64,000 nucleotides of DNA from an uncultured Eubacteriales bacterium (GCA_902799045.1 CADBZH010000010.1:219225-283224), one strand, 5' to 3'; counted from the first letter of the stretch, positions 42,649 to 51,160 are shown. Made by a program: numbers and translations. Notes: generated from the sequence alone by a model not told the origin.

Positions 42649-42705
42649 GAAAGCATTCAGGCGGGCAAGCGCCCGCCGCCAGGCATAAGGAGGAAAACGA
42701 AGATT

Positions 42706-43878
42706 ATGAAGACATTCCATCGCACCCTGATCGGTATGCTGGCGCTGCTGCTGGCGCTGCTGCCCGTCGCGGCCCTGGCCGAGGCCGCCGAGCCCATCGA
42801 GGCCGGCATACGGGAGATCCAGAAGTACGGCAACCTGGTGCTGACGATCTCCGGCACGACCCTGATGGAGCAGGGCTACGAGTACGGCGACATCGCCACC
42901 GTGACCGTCGCCGGCCAGACCTTCGACATGCCCGTGGTCTCCAACTATTCCGACGTGGACAACGGCAATATGCTCCTGCGCATCATCGCCACGGGAGACC
43001 CGGATGAAGACGCCGTCATCGTCGCGATCAACATGGGCGACCTCGCCACCACGCTGGGCATCGCCACGAAGACCACCCTCGAGGAGGACCCCGGCTTCCG
43101 CTGGGATTACAACGAGGGCTATGACGAAACGCTGGCCGTCTCCATCGCCATGGGCGAAAAGGGCGGCTACGCGGATGAGTACATGATCCACCAGCTCACC
43201 CGCAGCGAGGTCCGCGAGGATTATCCCGACCTGACCGACGAGCAGTACGCCAACTTCCGCAACGTGGCCACCACCGGCATGGGCGCCTGCGCGCTGTACC
43301 GCTCCTCCTCGCCGGTGAACCCGATGATCAACCGCAACCATGAGGCCGACGCCGCCGTCAACGCGGCCGGCATCCGCACGGTCATGAACCTGGCCGACAA
43401 CGAGGAGACCATGAAGGGCTACGAGGGCTACAACGAATCCTACTACTCCGATCTGGACGTGATCGCCCTCAACCTCGGGGTCGATTTCGCCGCCGACGAG
43501 TTCCGCGCCGGCCTGGCCGAGGGCTTCCGCTTCCTCGCCAGCCACGAGGCGCCCTATCTGGTCCACTGCACCGAGGGCAAGGATCGCGCCGGCTTCACCG
43601 CCGCCGTGCTGGAATGCCTGATGGGCGCTTCCGCCGAGGAGGTCGAGGCGGACTACATGGTCACCTACTTCAACTACTACGGCGTTGAGCCCGGCACCGA
43701 GCAGTACGACGCCATCGTGCGCAGCAACATTGCCAAGAGCCTGGCGACGGCCTTCGATGTCGAAAGCATCTACGACGCCGACCTGGCCGCCGAGGCCGAC
43801 GCCTACCTGCTGGAGATCGGCATGACCCGCGAGGAGATCGACGCCCTGAAGGCCAACCTGGGCGCGGATATCCAGTGA
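42706..43878 (+). CDS. Exported tyrosine phosphatase with an N-terminal beta domain
   Basis: This is a 390-residue secreted or envelope protein. The signal peptide is MKTFHRTLIGMLALLLALLP up to ALAEA. Residues about 30-120 (YGNLVLTISG, VTVAGQTFDMPVVSNYSDVD, VIVAINMGDLATTLGIA) resemble the C-terminal barrel of SAM hydroxide adenosyltransferases. The rest is a PTP of the Y_phosphatase3 type with the P-loop VHCTEGKDRAGF and LYRSSSPVNP. ATAAGGAGG precedes the ATG; the in-frame codon at 42589 lies upstream of the promoter. It is a single gene with a strong promoter. The target is unknown; phosphotyrosine and lipid substrates both occur in the family. Confidence 0.82.
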   Translation: MKTFHRTLIGMLALLLALLPVAALAEAAEPIEAGIREIQKYGNLVLTISGTTLMEQGYEYGDIATVTVAGQTFDMPVVSNYSDVDNGNMLLRIIATGDPDEDAVIVAINMGDLATTLGIATKTTLEEDPGFRWDYNEGYDETLAVSIAMGEKGGYADEYMIHQLTRSEVREDYPDLTDEQYANFRNVATTGMGACALYRSSSPVNPMINRNHEADAAVNAAGIRTVMNLADNEETMKGYEGYNESYYSDLDVIALNLGVDFAADEFRAGLAEGFRFLASHEAPYLVHCTEGKDRAGFTAAVLECLMGASAEEVEADYMVTYFNYYGVEPGTEQYDAIVRSNIAKSLATAFDVESIYDADLAAEADAYLLEIGMTREEIDALKANLGADIQ

Positions 43879-43884
43879 CAAAGC

Positions 43885-43908
43885 GCCCTTCCCCGGTCGG
43901 GGAAGGGC
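43885..43908. terminator. GC-rich hairpin between convergent genes
   Basis: GCCCTTCCCC and GGGGAAGGGC pair perfectly around GGTC. It separates the phosphatase and the isochorismatase-family gene; neither side has a T-run. Confidence 0.5.
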
Positions 43909-43916
43909 ACCCTCCT

Positions 43917-44429
43917 TCAGATGTATCGGACGCCCGCGCGACGGAGCTTTTCCCTCGTGCGGGCCACTTTATGCCCGTCGAGCACGGTGGCGGTGCCGTC
44001 GCGCAGGATCTCCGCCTCGAGGCCCCGCTTCTTCGCGCCCAGGGCCGTCGCCGCGACGCAGCCGCATTCGTCCAGCCCGCACAGGTGGAGCCTGTCATAG
44101 CCCCTTTGCCCGATGAACGCCCGCAGCGCCCGGTTGGACAGCGCGTCGCCCACCAGCTTGTCGAACACATGCTCCGAGACCACCTCCAGGCCGCCGTACA
44201 GCGCCGCGCCCTCGGTGCCCGCGAGGGAATAGCCGAAGAGCAGGCGGTTCGTGGGCAGGTTCTGGATGATGTGTCGGATGTAGAGCACGTCCTCGCCCGC
44301 CTCGCTGTAGCGGCGGATGAGCCCGTTGACGCGGCCGACCAGCCCCGCCGTGTCATAGGCGAAGCGCTTCATCCGCTTTTCGTACAGATAGTCGTTTTGC
44401 ATGTCGATGACCAGCAGCGCGGTCTTCAT
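43917..44429 (-). CDS. Isochorismatase-family cysteine hydrolase
   Basis: This is a 170-residue cytoplasmic hydrolase. The triad is visible as Asp in LLVIDMQNDYL, Lys in FDKLVGDAL, and Cys in LCGLDECGCVAATALGA. The ATG at 44429 has GGGAGGGATTGCG upstream; the codon at 44459 is in the leader. Nicotinamidase, isochorismatase and amide hydrolase activities all occur in the family, and nothing here selects one. It is a single gene. Confidence 0.85.
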   Translation of the reverse strand: MKTALLVIDMQNDYLYEKRMKRFAYDTAGLVGRVNGLIRRYSEAGEDVLYIRHIIQNLPTNRLLFGYSLAGTEGAALYGGLEVVSEHVFDKLVGDALSNRALRAFIGQRGYDRLHLCGLDECGCVAATALGAKKRGLEAEILRDGTATVLDGHKVARTREKLRRAGVRYI

Positions 44430-44465
44430 CGCAATCCCTCCCACATGGACTCTGTTCATTCCTGC

Positions 44466-44606
44466 ACTCCCTCCGACCCGCTGCGCGGGCCACCTCCCTC
44501 TGGGAGGGAGGCTTTGGGTGATGGCGCTCTACAGGCTCCCGTCCTGACTCCCGTAAAGGCTCCCTCTCTGAGGGAGCTGGCTGGCCGAAGGCCAGACTGA
44601 GGGAGT
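44466..44606. repeat. REP-like palindromic repeat, copy 2
   Basis: Modules ACTCCCTCCGACCCGC, CCTCCCTCTGGGAGGGAGGC, CTCCCTCTCTGAGGGAGC and TGGCTGGCCGAAGGCCAGAC follow in the same order as at 3920-4040. It fills most of the gap before the next gene. Confidence 0.75.
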
Positions 44607-44635
44607 ATGACGAACAATGGATGAAATGGCGCCGC

Positions 44636-44664
44636 TTGCCACGCCCCGGCCCGTGTGCTATACT
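44636..44664 (+). promoter_or_regulatory. Promoter of the exported propeller-like gene
   Basis: TTGCCA (44636-44641) and TATACT (44659-44664) are 17 bases apart, 67 bases before the ATG at 44732. Confidence 0.6.
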
Positions 44665-44731
44665 GTTTGCAATCCAAGGCGCGCATCCGTCCGGGAAGCG
44701 CGCCGACACCCCGGCAAAGGAGGGAATCCCG

Positions 44732-45673
44732 ATGAACCGCCCCCTGAAACACGCGCTCGTTTTCGCGCTGCTGCTCGCCCTGATTTCCGCGTCCGCGCCC
44801 GCTCTCGCGTCCGCGCCGGCGCCGGTCACCGTGCCCGGCCGACCGGAGGATCAGCCCCAGCGCCTGCTGCCCCGGTACGAATACGACCTGATCGAATCGC
44901 GGCCGGTCGACGGTCGCCAGGGCATCGCCTGGGAGGCCGGCGGATACTGGGTCAGCGGGAGCGCGTCGCTGTCGCGCTACGACGCGGACTGGAACCTCGT
45001 CGCGCTGAACGATTCCCCGTTCGACGACATCGGAGAGGGCGTCAACCACATCGGGGACATCGACGTCTGCGGCGGGGAGCTGTACGCCGACGTGGAATAC
45101 TTCGCCGACGGCGCGGCGCAAAACATCCAGATCGCGGTGTACGACGCCGAAACGCTCTCTCTCAAGCGCCTCTATCCGTTCGAGCCGTCCAGCGGCCAGA
45201 CGGAGGTCTCCGGCATCGCGGTTGACCCGGATCACGGGATCATCTGGCTGTGCTCCTGGGGGGACGGCGAAACCGGGCGCTATCTGTACAAGTACGACAT
45301 GGCGGACGGCGCCTATCTCGGGAAGGCCCACCTGCAATGCCCGCCGCAGTGGATCCAGGGCGTGGCCTGCTTCGACGGCTGCCTGTACCTGACGGCGGAC
45401 GACGGCACCGCGGACCTTGGCGAGCCGGACCACCTCTACCGCGTCAAGGCGGACCCGGATCGCACCAGCCTGACCGTCGCGCTGGAGCGGACGTTCGACG
45501 ACGTGACGATGCAGGGCGAGATCGAGGGCGTCTCCTTCGACCGGGAGAACGGCCGCCTGCTGATCAGCTACAACCGCGGCGCGCAGGTCGTGCTCGGCAT
45601 GCCGCTGGGCTTCTATGAAGGCTATGAGGCGGAGATCCACGAAATCTTCCTCTACGCCATGCGGCAAAGGTGA
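44732..45673 (+). CDS. Exported protein, probable beta-propeller
   Basis: This is a 313-residue protein with a signal peptide (MNRPLKHALVFALLLALISA up to ALASA). The mature part has repeating strand patterns such as GIAWEAGGYWVSGSASLSRYDADWNLV, HIGDIDVCGGELYADVEYF, SGIAVDPDHGIIWLCSWG and GVACFDGCLYLTADDG. These resemble blades of a six- or seven-bladed propeller of the SMP-30/quinoprotein-like type. No catalytic motif is recognised. AAAGGAGGGAATCCC precedes the ATG. It is a single gene; function is not assigned. Confidence 0.75.
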   Translation: MNRPLKHALVFALLLALISASAPALASAPAPVTVPGRPEDQPQRLLPRYEYDLIESRPVDGRQGIAWEAGGYWVSGSASLSRYDADWNLVALNDSPFDDIGEGVNHIGDIDVCGGELYADVEYFADGAAQNIQIAVYDAETLSLKRLYPFEPSSGQTEVSGIAVDPDHGIIWLCSWGDGETGRYLYKYDMADGAYLGKAHLQCPPQWIQGVACFDGCLYLTADDGTADLGEPDHLYRVKADPDRTSLTVALERTFDDVTMQGEIEGVSFDRENGRLLISYNRGAQVVLGMPLGFYEGYEAEIHEIFLYAMRQR

Positions 45674-45796
45674 GCGCCCGGTCCGCCGCGCCACGGGGAT
45701 GCGTCATTGCGGGGCGACCCCTCGGCCGACGGAACGATCCGATGCCTTTTTGCAGGGGCGCCATCTCGCGCGCATTGCGGTCTTTGTCAACAATCT

Positions 45797-45823
45797 CAGG
45801 CATCGTCGATCCGGCGATGCCTG
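45797..45823. terminator. Hairpin near the flavin reductase stop
   Basis: CAGGCATCG pairs with CGATGCCTG around a 9-base loop, 30 bases beyond the flavin reductase stop on the minus strand. The T-run is weak, so termination is uncertain. Confidence 0.4.
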
Positions 45824-45852
45824 AATGCTTGGGTCTCTCTCAAGCGCGCTTG

Positions 45853-46407
45853 TTACTTCAGCTTCAACCCGTCGCTGAAGGCCTTGCCGACGATCTCCCC
45901 CACCACGCGATAGGCGTTGAAGGAAGGGTCGAAGACGATGGGCTTCAGCTTGCCCAGGTCCACCCTACCGTCGGTGAGGATGGACTCGTCCGCCTGGGAG
46001 GCCACGATCTCGCCGATCAGGTAGCCGGTTTCGGTGTCCCAGCTCTTGACCCTGCATTCCAGCGTCAGGGGATACTCCTCGATGATCGGGGCGTTGACGT
46101 GGGCGCTCCTGTGGACGTGGCAGCCCGCCTTCTCGATCTTGTTCACCTTCTTGCCGGTCTCCACGCCGAAGTAATCGGAGATCAGCACAGTGTCCGCCGT
46201 GCCGAAGGCCACGGTGAACGCGCCGGTCTTTTCAAAGTTCTCGGTGGTCTTGTGCTTCGACAGCATTAGCGTGATCTCGCTCATGTCGCTCTGCATGCCC
46301 CAGGCCGCGTTCATGGCGTTGGGGGTTCCGTTTTCATCGTAGGTGCCGATGATGAAAACGCCTTCCGGGGTGATGACGGATTTCCTGCCTTCAAATTCGA
46401 TGCTCAT
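45853..46407 (-). CDS. Flavin reductase-like, flavoredoxin-type FMN-binding protein
   Basis: This is a cytoplasmic FMN-binding split-barrel protein of 184 residues. TPEGVFIIGTYDENGTPNAMNAAWG, TLMLSKHKTTENFEKTGAFTV and FGVETGKKVNKIEKAG follow the flavoredoxin pattern. AGGAGGAAGAACC precedes the ATG. The right-hand neighbour is a complete MITE-like element that ends 14 bases upstream of the start, so its promoter must lie inside or beyond that element. Confidence 0.88.
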   Translation of the reverse strand: MSIEFEGRKSVITPEGVFIIGTYDENGTPNAMNAAWGMQSDMSEITLMLSKHKTTENFEKTGAFTVAFGTADTVLISDYFGVETGKKVNKIEKAGCHVHRSAHVNAPIIEEYPLTLECRVKSWDTETGYLIGEIVASQADESILTDGRVDLGKLKPIVFDPSFNAYRVVGEIVGKAFSDGLKLK

Positions 46408-46420
46408 GGTTCTTCCTCCT

Positions 46421-46622
46421 AGAGTGTGTTTCTAAATCCCAGGAGATGCAGTTTCGAGCGTAGTTGGCTGCATCTCAAGGCGGTTTTCCGCAGGTTTACT
46501 GGCGGTAAATCAAGGATTTTCCGGTCAGCGCTTGCGCTGACTGCATCGTTGCAATCCGTAGGATTGGGACGATGCACCTTAGACGCCGAAAATGCGCTTC
46601 GGGGATTTTAGAAACACACTCT
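46421..46622 (+). repeat. MITE-like family A, copy 2 (complete, 202 bp)
   Basis: The left end AGAGTGTGTTTCTAAA is the exact reverse complement of the right end TTTAGAAACACACTCT. The core has GGAGATGCAG...CTGCATCTC, CAGGTTTACTGGCGG, and a second part with GTCAGCGCTTGCGCTGAC and a GATGCACC arm that pairs within the element. No coding capacity is seen. It lies directly upstream of the flavin reductase gene. Confidence 0.85.
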
Positions 46623-46657
46623 TGTCCGTTGATCTTGAAAGCGCGCCCATGCCGCGC

Positions 46658-47095
46658 CTAAAGGTCCTCCAACAGGTCATACAGCGCGTCCTGCGACAGC
46701 ACGCCGCGCTTCAGGTCCGGCGGCAGCTCGCCCCGCTCGTCCGCCTCGTAGTCCTCCCGCCACTCGCCGGAGGCATAGTAGGCCTCCAGCAGGCGCAGCG
46801 CCTCCGGGTCGCGCGAGGCGGCGGCTTCGTCAAACAGTCGCTCATATTTCTCCACGCGCTCGACGCGATCCGCGCGGCAGAATCGCCGACAGGTCTTTCC
46901 GCCCCGCTCCACCATCCCGTTCCACATCTCCGCCGGGCGCACCCACAGCCCGCCTTCGCCATAGAGGGCGCGGTAGACCACCAGGGGCTCCCCGGTTTCG
47001 CTGTGCCTTGCGATCCCGATCACCTCATAGTCATTGCCCTTGAAGTGGCGGTACCGCCCCGGCCGGATATCTTTTGTCGCTTCCTCGTAAGTCAC
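46658..47095 (-). CDS. DUF1653 and DUF4298 domain protein
   Basis: This is a 145-residue cytoplasmic protein. The N-terminal half (RPGRYRHFKGNDYEVIGIA, YRALYGEGGLWVRPAEMW) matches DUF1653. The C-terminal half (LLEAYYASGEWREDYEADE, LKRGVLSQDALYDLLE) matches DUF4298. The start overlaps the stop of the upstream acetyltransferase by 4 bases. Neither domain has a known function. Confidence 0.82.
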   Translation of the reverse strand: MTYEEATKDIRPGRYRHFKGNDYEVIGIARHSETGEPLVVYRALYGEGGLWVRPAEMWNGMVERGGKTCRRFCRADRVERVEKYERLFDEAAASRDPEALRLLEAYYASGEWREDYEADERGELPPDLKRGVLSQDALYDLLEDL

Positions 47096-47712
47096 AGATC
47101 CTTCTCCATTCTGACGTGGCGGGGGCTCTCCCCGTCCGCCGCTTCGCCGCAGGGCTCATAGATCATCTGCTCATAGAACCCGGCCTCGCTCTCCGGACAC
47201 TCGACCACGGCCTTGCTGCAGCCGAGCGCCTCCGCCCAGGCCTCGCACTCGCTGACGACCATCGTGCCGATGCCCTGGCGCCGGTATTCGGGCAAAACCG
47301 CCACCCTGTCGATCCTCACGCGCCCTTCGCCCAGCGGAACCATCCGCGCCGTGGCGATCGGAAGACCCTCGTCCGTCACGACGACGTACTTTGTATCCGG
47401 CGCGTCGCGTTCGTCAAACGCCTGGCGAAGCGGCACGGGATGCGTCCCGGCCATCGCCCGGATGCACACATCATACGCCCCCGCCCGCTGCCAGGTCTCC
47501 GTCGCCCGGAGGAGGGCGAAGCCGGGCAGTTCCCGGATCTGCGCGATATCCGATTCAAACAGCTGATAATCGTTCAGCCTGAGGCTCTCCTCTTCCCGGT
47601 CGAATTCGTGAAGGCCGTATTCGGCAGGAAAGGAGACGGGGATGCCGGTGAACGCGCGGCCGTCTGCGTCGACCACACGGACGATCCTGCCTTCATACTG
47701 AAAAAGGTGCAT
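47092..47712 (-). CDS. GNAT acetyltransferase with small N-terminal beta domain
   Basis: This is a 206-residue protein. The first 60 residues (FQYEGRIVRVVDADGRAFTG and so on) form a small beta-rich domain. Residues about 60-200 are a GNAT domain with RIDRVAVLPEYRRQGIGTMV as acetyl-CoA loop and AEALGCSKAVVECPESEAGFYEQ near the end. It is coupled to the DUF1653/DUF4298 gene by a 4-base overlap. GGAGGGATCACG precedes the ATG. The acceptor is unknown. Confidence 0.87.
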   Translation of the reverse strand: MHLFQYEGRIVRVVDADGRAFTGIPVSFPAEYGLHEFDREEESLRLNDYQLFESDIAQIRELPGFALLRATETWQRAGAYDVCIRAMAGTHPVPLRQAFDERDAPDTKYVVVTDEGLPIATARMVPLGEGRVRIDRVAVLPEYRRQGIGTMVVSECEAWAEALGCSKAVVECPESEAGFYEQMIYEPCGEAADGESPRHVRMEKDL

Positions 47713-47839
47713 CGTGATCCCTCCCCGTCATCGCCCCGCCCACGATCGCCCTGGCGCCTCCCGCCTTATTTGAAGGGTTGGCGGCAAATCAAGGAAAAGG
47801 CGCCGCAGAATCGGTGTGGGAATGAATCAGCGGCTGCCT

Positions 47840-47959
47840 AGAGTGTGTTTCTAAATCCCAGGAGATGCAGTTTCGAGCGTAGTTGGCTGCATCTCAAGGC
47901 GGTTTTCCGCAGGTTTACTGGCGGTAAATCAAGGATCGGGGATTTTGGAAACACATTCT
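47840..47959 (+). repeat. MITE-like family A, copy 3 (120 bp)
   Basis: This begins AGAGTGTGTTTCTAAA and keeps the GGAGATGCAG and CAGGTTTACTGGCGG core. It lacks the second part of copy 2 and ends GGAAACACATTCT. The right end overlaps the stop codon of the TetM-like GTPase gene by two bases. Confidence 0.85.
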
Positions 47960-49898
47960 AATCATCCAGATCGAATATCCCGCCCTCCAGCGCGCTGCGG
48001 GCCGCCAGGATGTACCTGCTGGTGTCCAGCGGGTCCACGCTGCGCCGCGCCGCGGTGGCGCCCAGCTCCATCGGGCACTCCCGATAGCTGTGCAGCCGCG
48101 CGCTCATGCCGCCGCGGCCGTTCGTGCTCTGGGCCAGCTGCGCGGCATAGTCCATGCTGGAGGCCACCGGCACCAGCGCTGTCATCGCGGCGAAGTCCTC
48201 GCCGGAATCCACCGCCGTCACCTCGCCCCGCATGGCGGTGATGTCGCTCATCACGCGGCCCACGCATTCCTGGGGCACGCGCATTCGAAGCTCCAGTATC
48301 GGCTCCAGCAGCACGCTGCCGCCCGCCCGGAGCCCGTCCTGGATGCCCCAGGGCGTGGCCACGATGAAATCCAGCGGATGGGTGTGGAACTGGTGGTGGC
48401 TGCCGCCGACGAGGGTGATGTCGACGTCCGTCACCCGCCAGCCCAGCCTGCCCTGGTTCAGCGCCAGCGGCAGGGCCTGCTCCACCTGGTGCTGGTAGCG
48501 CGGGGCGATCTCCCGCGCCGGCACCTCCGAGCGGAAGCGCACGCCGCTGCCCCGGGGCGCGGGCCGGAGGGTGAAGCGCAATATCGCCCAGCAGGGCTTG
48601 GGCCAGGTGTACTCCGCATAGCCCTCTGCGGCGTGGGCGATGGTCTCCCGGTAGATCACCGTCGGCTTTTCAAAGGTCGCGTTCAGGCCGAAGCGGCTCT
48701 TCAGTTCCTCCTCCAGGATCTCCAGCTGGATGCCGCCCATGACCTCCATTTGCAGCTCGCCCGTGGCCTTGACGTAGCGGGTATGCAGCAGCGGGTCTTC
48801 GTCCGCGAGCGTCCCGCAGGCGGCGGCCAGCGCCGTCATCTGCTCCGGCGACTCCGGCGTCACGCGCACCGTCATCAGCGGCGTGCGCAGCGTGCCGGGG
48901 CGCACCTTCCTTGGCAGCGCGTCCGCGCCTCCGATGACCTGGCCGATCTTCATCTGCCCCAGGCCGTAGACCACGCCGATCTCCCCCGCCGACAGACTGC
49001 CCCGGTCCGCGCCGGAGACGTCTCGGATCTGGGTGATCTTGGCCTGCACCCGGGCCGGCTCCCCCGTCAGCGGATCGACGCGCCCCGGCAGCGTCAGCTG
49101 CGCCCGGTTTTCCAGCCGTCCGCCGTACAGCCGCACCCACAGGCCCTTGCCCAGCAGCCGGTCGCGGGCGACGGCGAAGGCCACGCCGCACAGCGCGTCC
49201 GACGCCGCCGCGGGTTCCGGCAGGTATTTGAGGATCGCGTCCAGCAGCGGCTCGATGCCGACGCCCCTGAGCGCGGAGCCCGACAGCATCGGATAGACCC
49301 CGCCCGCCTGCGCCAGCGCCGCCATCTTTTCCTCCAGCTCCGCTTCCCCGACGGCCTCCCCCGCCAGCCAGCGCTCCATCACGGCGTCGTCGGCGTCGCA
49401 AACCGCCTCGAGGACCTGTTCGGCCTCCCCGGCCAGCGCCGCCCGCGGGGACAGCCGCCTCTTGATCTGCGCCGCGACGCGCACAACGTCCGCGCCCTCG
49501 CGGTCGATCTTGTTGATGAAGAAGACGACCGGCAGGCCCTGCTCCCGCAGCGCCTCGAACAGCAGCTCCGTCTGGGGCTGCACGCCCTCGGCGGCGCTCA
49601 CCACCATGATCGCCCCGTCCAGCGCCCACAGCGAGCGCTCGATCTCCGCCGAGAAATCGGTGTGGCCGGGGGTGTCGATCAGGTGGATGGCCGTGCCCTT
49701 CCAGTCCAGACGCACGCAGCTGGCGCGCACGGAGATGCCCCGCCGCTGCTCCACGGGCAGGCTGTCGGTGTGGGCGGTGCCGTCGTCCACGCTGCCCGCC
49801 TTGCGGATCGCCCCGGCGCGCAATAACAGCTGCTCCGACAGCGTGGTCTTGCCCGCGTCCACGTGGGCGAATATGCCGATGTTGCGTATGCTCATCAT
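47958..49898 (-). CDS. TetM/EF-G-like translational GTPase
   Basis: This is a 646-residue ribosome-binding GTPase of the ribosomal protection family. G-domain motifs are AHVDAGKTTLSE, RRGISVRASC, LIDTPGHTDFSAEIE and FFINKIDR. Domains II to V follow in the usual order. The domain IV tip that in TetM carries Tyr-Ser-Pro-Val-Ser-Thr is here FHTHPLDF, so tetracycline protection is doubtful. The ATG at 49898 overlaps the stop of the P1 peptidase gene; the open frame to 50156 is rejected. The TAG stop lies in the end of a MITE-like copy. Function is probably housekeeping or stress-linked translation. Confidence 0.85.
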   Translation of the reverse strand: MMSIRNIGIFAHVDAGKTTLSEQLLLRAGAIRKAGSVDDGTAHTDSLPVEQRRGISVRASCVRLDWKGTAIHLIDTPGHTDFSAEIERSLWALDGAIMVVSAAEGVQPQTELLFEALREQGLPVVFFINKIDREGADVVRVAAQIKRRLSPRAALAGEAEQVLEAVCDADDAVMERWLAGEAVGEAELEEKMAALAQAGGVYPMLSGSALRGVGIEPLLDAILKYLPEPAAASDALCGVAFAVARDRLLGKGLWVRLYGGRLENRAQLTLPGRVDPLTGEPARVQAKITQIRDVSGADRGSLSAGEIGVVYGLGQMKIGQVIGGADALPRKVRPGTLRTPLMTVRVTPESPEQMTALAAACGTLADEDPLLHTRYVKATGELQMEVMGGIQLEILEEELKSRFGLNATFEKPTVIYRETIAHAAEGYAEYTWPKPCWAILRFTLRPAPRGSGVRFRSEVPAREIAPRYQHQVEQALPLALNQGRLGWRVTDVDITLVGGSHHQFHTHPLDFIVATPWGIQDGLRAGGSVLLEPILELRMRVPQECVGRVMSDITAMRGEVTAVDSGEDFAAMTALVPVASSMDYAAQLAQSTNGRGGMSARLHSYRECPMELGATAARRSVDPLDTSRYILAARSALEGGIFDLDD

Positions 49899-50896
49899 CT
49901 CTGTGTCCCGCTTTGCCGTAAGCCCGTTCCTCCCGCCAGATCCCGCAGCGCGGGGAAGCCATAGGCGCCCTCGGCGTTTTCCACGGCGCGGAGGATGGCT
50001 TCGCTGACCACCTCGGCCGAGAGCACGCCCACCAGGTCCTGATCCGCGGCAAGCTCCCCGACGGACACGGCGTAGACGCTGTCTCCGTCGGCGGAGGTGT
50101 GCACGGGATGGATGGACCGGGCATAGCCGTCGTGGGCCATGCCGGCGATCTTGCACAGCTGCGCCTTGTCGAACGCCGCGTTTGTGAATACCACGCCGAT
50201 CGTGGTATTGCCGGTAAACTTGTTCCGGACCACGGCATAGCTCTGCCGCATATACCCGGCCGTGGAGCGCAGGCCGTCTTTTGCCTCATTCAACATGCCC
50301 GCGACCTGCGCGCCGGTCTTCCAGTCGTACACGTCCCCCAGGGCGTTGACCACCACGATGGCGCCGATCTTCAATTCTCCGATCTGAACGGCGTAGCTGC
50401 CGATGCCGGACTTCATGCACCAGTCCATCCCGGCGAGCTTGCCGACCGTCGCCCCGCATCCCGCGCCATGGTTGCCGTCCCGGTAATTCGCATCTTCCAT
50501 CGCCAGGCGGGCCGCTTCGTAGCCCATGGCCGCGTCCGGGCGAACGGACGCGTCCCCCACGGACAGGTCATAGATGTCCGACTGCGCCACCAGCGGCACC
50601 AGCGCAAAGCCCGTATCGTAGCCGATGCCGTGCTGCTCCAGATACGCCATCACCCCGTTTGCCGCGCCCAGGCCGTAGGCGCTGCCGCCGGCCAGGACGA
50701 TGGCATGGACGCTCCGGGCCGCCATCAGCGGGTTGAGCAGCTGGCTCTCGCGGCTGGCCGGGCCGCCGCCGCGCACATCCAGCCCGGCGCGCATCCCCTC
50801 CGGCGCGATGAACACCGTGCAGCCGGTCGCGGCCTCGGGATCCTCGGTCTGGCCGATGAACACCGGCCCGACCTCCGTCACCGGGATTTCATACAT
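49895..50896 (-). CDS. P1 family peptidase (DmpA-like aminopeptidase)
   Basis: This is a self-processing N-terminal nucleophile hydrolase of the DmpA/BapA type, 333 residues. VLAGGSAYGLGAANGVMAYL and GAGCGATVGKL are typical, and the processing region is FTGNTTIGVVFTNAAFDK. The ATG at 50896 follows GGAGGAGGGCTGTACC; the codon at 50992 lies in the promoter region. It is the first gene of a two-gene unit with the GTPase, overlapping by 4 bases. Transcription probably starts in the promoter-bearing repeat 95 bases upstream. Confidence 0.88.
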   Translation of the reverse strand: MYEIPVTEVGPVFIGQTEDPEAATGCTVFIAPEGMRAGLDVRGGGPASRESQLLNPLMAARSVHAIVLAGGSAYGLGAANGVMAYLEQHGIGYDTGFALVPLVAQSDIYDLSVGDASVRPDAAMGYEAARLAMEDANYRDGNHGAGCGATVGKLAGMDWCMKSGIGSYAVQIGELKIGAIVVVNALGDVYDWKTGAQVAGMLNEAKDGLRSTAGYMRQSYAVVRNKFTGNTTIGVVFTNAAFDKAQLCKIAGMAHDGYARSIHPVHTSADGDSVYAVSVGELAADQDLVGVLSAEVVSEAILRAVENAEGAYGFPALRDLAGGTGLRQSGTQR

Positions 50897-50990
50897 GGTA
50901 CAGCCCTCCTCCGCCATGGAAGTCGTCGACGGCAGAAACGCCGCCATCCGCACGCAAGGCGGCCCTTCACCGTGGAGCCCCCTGTCATTC

Positions 50991-51079
50991 ATTATACCAT
51001 GATTGTCGGCGTGCTGCGCAACTCGCTTCGCTCCCTTGCCCGCCGACCCGGAAAAACTCTGTTTTTCCTAATCATTATA
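50991..51079 (-). promoter_or_regulatory. Promoter-bearing repeat, copy at the P1 peptidase operon
   Basis: This is the same unit as at 9362-9499 (GCCCGCCGACCCGGAAAAAC, CTGCGCAACTCGCTTCGCTC). On the minus strand it carries two extended -10 boxes: TGGTATAAT at 50991 with TTGCGC (51016-51021) 19 bases upstream, and TGGTATAAT at 51074. The first lies 95 bases before the start codon. Confidence 0.65.
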
Positions 51080-51160
51080 CCACAGGATCGGGCGGCTGTG
51101 CGCGTTTTTCAAAAGCAAATATTCGGGTTCTTCACGGAATGTTGGGAAATCTCCCGATAA

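Noticed and set aside
47958-49898. Call as a tetracycline resistance gene
   Set aside because: The domain IV tip needed for drug displacement is replaced, and the gene is coupled to a peptidase on a GC-matched chromosome segment.
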